Assembly (NCBI RefSeq): GCF_012726295.1
Contig: NZ_JABAOB010000007.1
Span: 1-64,000 of the forward strand
DNA from: Chitinophaga sp. Ak27
GTDB taxonomy: Bacteria; Bacteroidota; Bacteroidia; Chitinophagales; Chitinophagaceae
DNA length: 64,000 bases
Direction: 5' to 3'
The notes below the pieces were generated by a model. That model ran no database searches, was not told the origin of the DNA, and saw only the letters and a program-made list of their open reading frames with translations. The translations under genes and the position numbers were made by a program. Below are positions 63,187-64,000 of this stretch, one piece after another; position 1 is the first letter of the stretch; each line of letters begins with the position of its first letter.

Positions 63187-64000
63187 ATGAACAAACGAAT
63201 TTATCTCACTTCCATATTATTATCGCTGCTGGCTATCTGCTCCTGTAAAAGAGAGGAACCCAGACCTGTTAAACAGGATAATACTCCTCCGGGAACGGTG
63301 AACAATGTAACCGTCACCAATCTCAATGGCTCCGCCAGGATCAGCTTTACCTTACCCGGAGATTCTGACCTGTTATATGTAAAAGCACGCTATCAAACTA
63401 CCAAGGGTGTAAAAAGTGAAACCAAAGTAAGTCGCTATAACAACAGCCTGACGGTGGAGGGATTTGGCGATACCAGCACCTACAAGGTATCATTGTATGT
63501 GGTGGATAAAAGCGAGAATGTTTCTCTTCCCGTGGAGGTAACAGTACATCCGCTGGAGCCTGTCATCTGGATAGTGAGAAGATCATTATCCGTAGTTCCT
63601 GATTTTGGTGGAGTAAATGTAAAATTTACTAATACCGGAGAAGATGACCTGGCGCTGGTAGTGCTGGCTAACGACTCCCTGGGACAATTCTCTCCCATCA
63701 CTACACAGTATACTAACCTGAAGGAAGGAAATTTCTCTACCCGGAATATGAAAGATATAGAAACGCAGTTCGGCGTATATGTGCGCGACAGATGGGGGAA
63801 TGTTTCTGATACCCTGCGGGTGAAACTGACACCGTTATTTGAAGAGCTGCTGGATCGCACCAAAATGAAAGAAGTGGTATTACCTGGTGACGCTCCGCTG
63901 GGCTATGGCGGCAATGTGGCAGGCCTTTTCGACGGCAGCACCACCAGTGGTTTTTATCACTCCGGCGACGCCGCCCGGATGCCGCAATGGTTTACATACG
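63187..64000 (+). CDS. DUF4959/DUF5000-type surface lipoprotein, partial
   Basis: Starts at MNKRIYLTSILLSLLAICSC with the lipobox Cys at residue 20, 49 bases after the SusD stop. The first 271 residues are present and the window cuts the rest. It shows a fibronectin-like first domain (PPGTVNNVTVTNLNGSARIS), a second beta domain (PVIWIVRRSLSVVPDFGGVN) and the start of a carbohydrate-binding-like third domain (LFDGSTTSGFYHS). This layout matches lipoproteins encoded after SusCD in glycan loci, probably surface glycan-binding proteins. Confidence 0.85.
   Translation, partial: MNKRIYLTSILLSLLAICSCKREEPRPVKQDNTPPGTVNNVTVTNLNGSARISFTLPGDSDLLYVKARYQTTKGVKSETKVSRYNNSLTVEGFGDTSTYKVSLYVVDKSENVSLPVEVTVHPLEPVIWIVRRSLSVVPDFGGVNVKFTNTGEDDLALVVLANDSLGQFSPITTQYTNLKEGNFSTRNMKDIETQFGVYVRDRWGNVSDTLRVKLTPLFEELLDRTKMKEVVLPGDAPLGYGGNVAGLFDGSTTSGFYHSGDAARMPQWFTY

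Overview
The window looks like chromosomal DNA of a Bacteroidota member, most likely family Chitinophagaceae (Chitinophaga-like). Evidence: four SusC/SusD outer-membrane pairs, a FecR anti-sigma factor feeding a SusC with an STN domain, two ECF sigma factors of the Bacteroidota type, moderate GC content, little use of Shine-Dalgarno sites, and repeated upstream matches to the Bacteroidota promoter (TTTG, about 19 bases, TAnnTTTG). Nothing looks like phage or an insertion sequence.

Region 1 (1-7.5 kb, minus strand) holds tyrS and a tight six-gene nucleotide-sugar operon: a DegT-type aminotransferase, ugd, UDP-glucuronate decarboxylase, rmlB, rmlC and rmlD. It can supply UDP-glucuronate, UDP-xylose and dTDP-rhamnose for surface polysaccharide, but rmlA is absent. 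Region 2 (7.5-29 kb) is mainly housekeeping on both strands: waaA, a conserved unknown protein, tdk, a GtrA-like protein, accC, ccmB-ccmC-ccmD, glutamate dehydrogenase, an orphan nuclease-like protein, AMP nucleosidase, a fused peptide-ABC ATPase, queA-ispD, a Gfo/Idh/MocA oxidoreductase, radC, prs-rplY-pth, a FAH-family hydrolase, marR and a fused 2-oxoacid dehydrogenase E1.

Region 3 (29-41 kb) is nutrient uptake. An ECF sigma gene faces away from fecR, STN-SusC and SusD, which form a likely cell-surface signalling and import unit; a second SusC/SusD pair lies opposite. Region 4 (41.7-47.5 kb) is a mixed accessory stretch: YiaA-like protein, initiator tRNA, NIPSNAP, SUFU-domain protein, TraB/GumN protein, a lipoprotein, a cupin and an orphan ECF sigma factor. 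Region 5 (47.7-64 kb) holds a heparinase II/III-like polysaccharide lyase upstream of a third SusC/SusD pair, a YD-repeat-like lipoprotein, a methyltransferase, and a fourth SusC/SusD pair followed by a DUF4959-type lipoprotein cut by the window end.

The most unusual signals are non-coding: a two-copy family of about 115-base hairpin elements whose arms are tandem NGAAAGC heptads around a shared AT-rich core; a perfect 29-base inverted repeat between tdk and the GtrA gene; a perfect 36-base palindrome inside the end of a lipoprotein gene; an alternating TTGC/GCAA operator-like array between marR and E1; and repeated short motifs upstream of three carbohydrate-uptake genes or operons.
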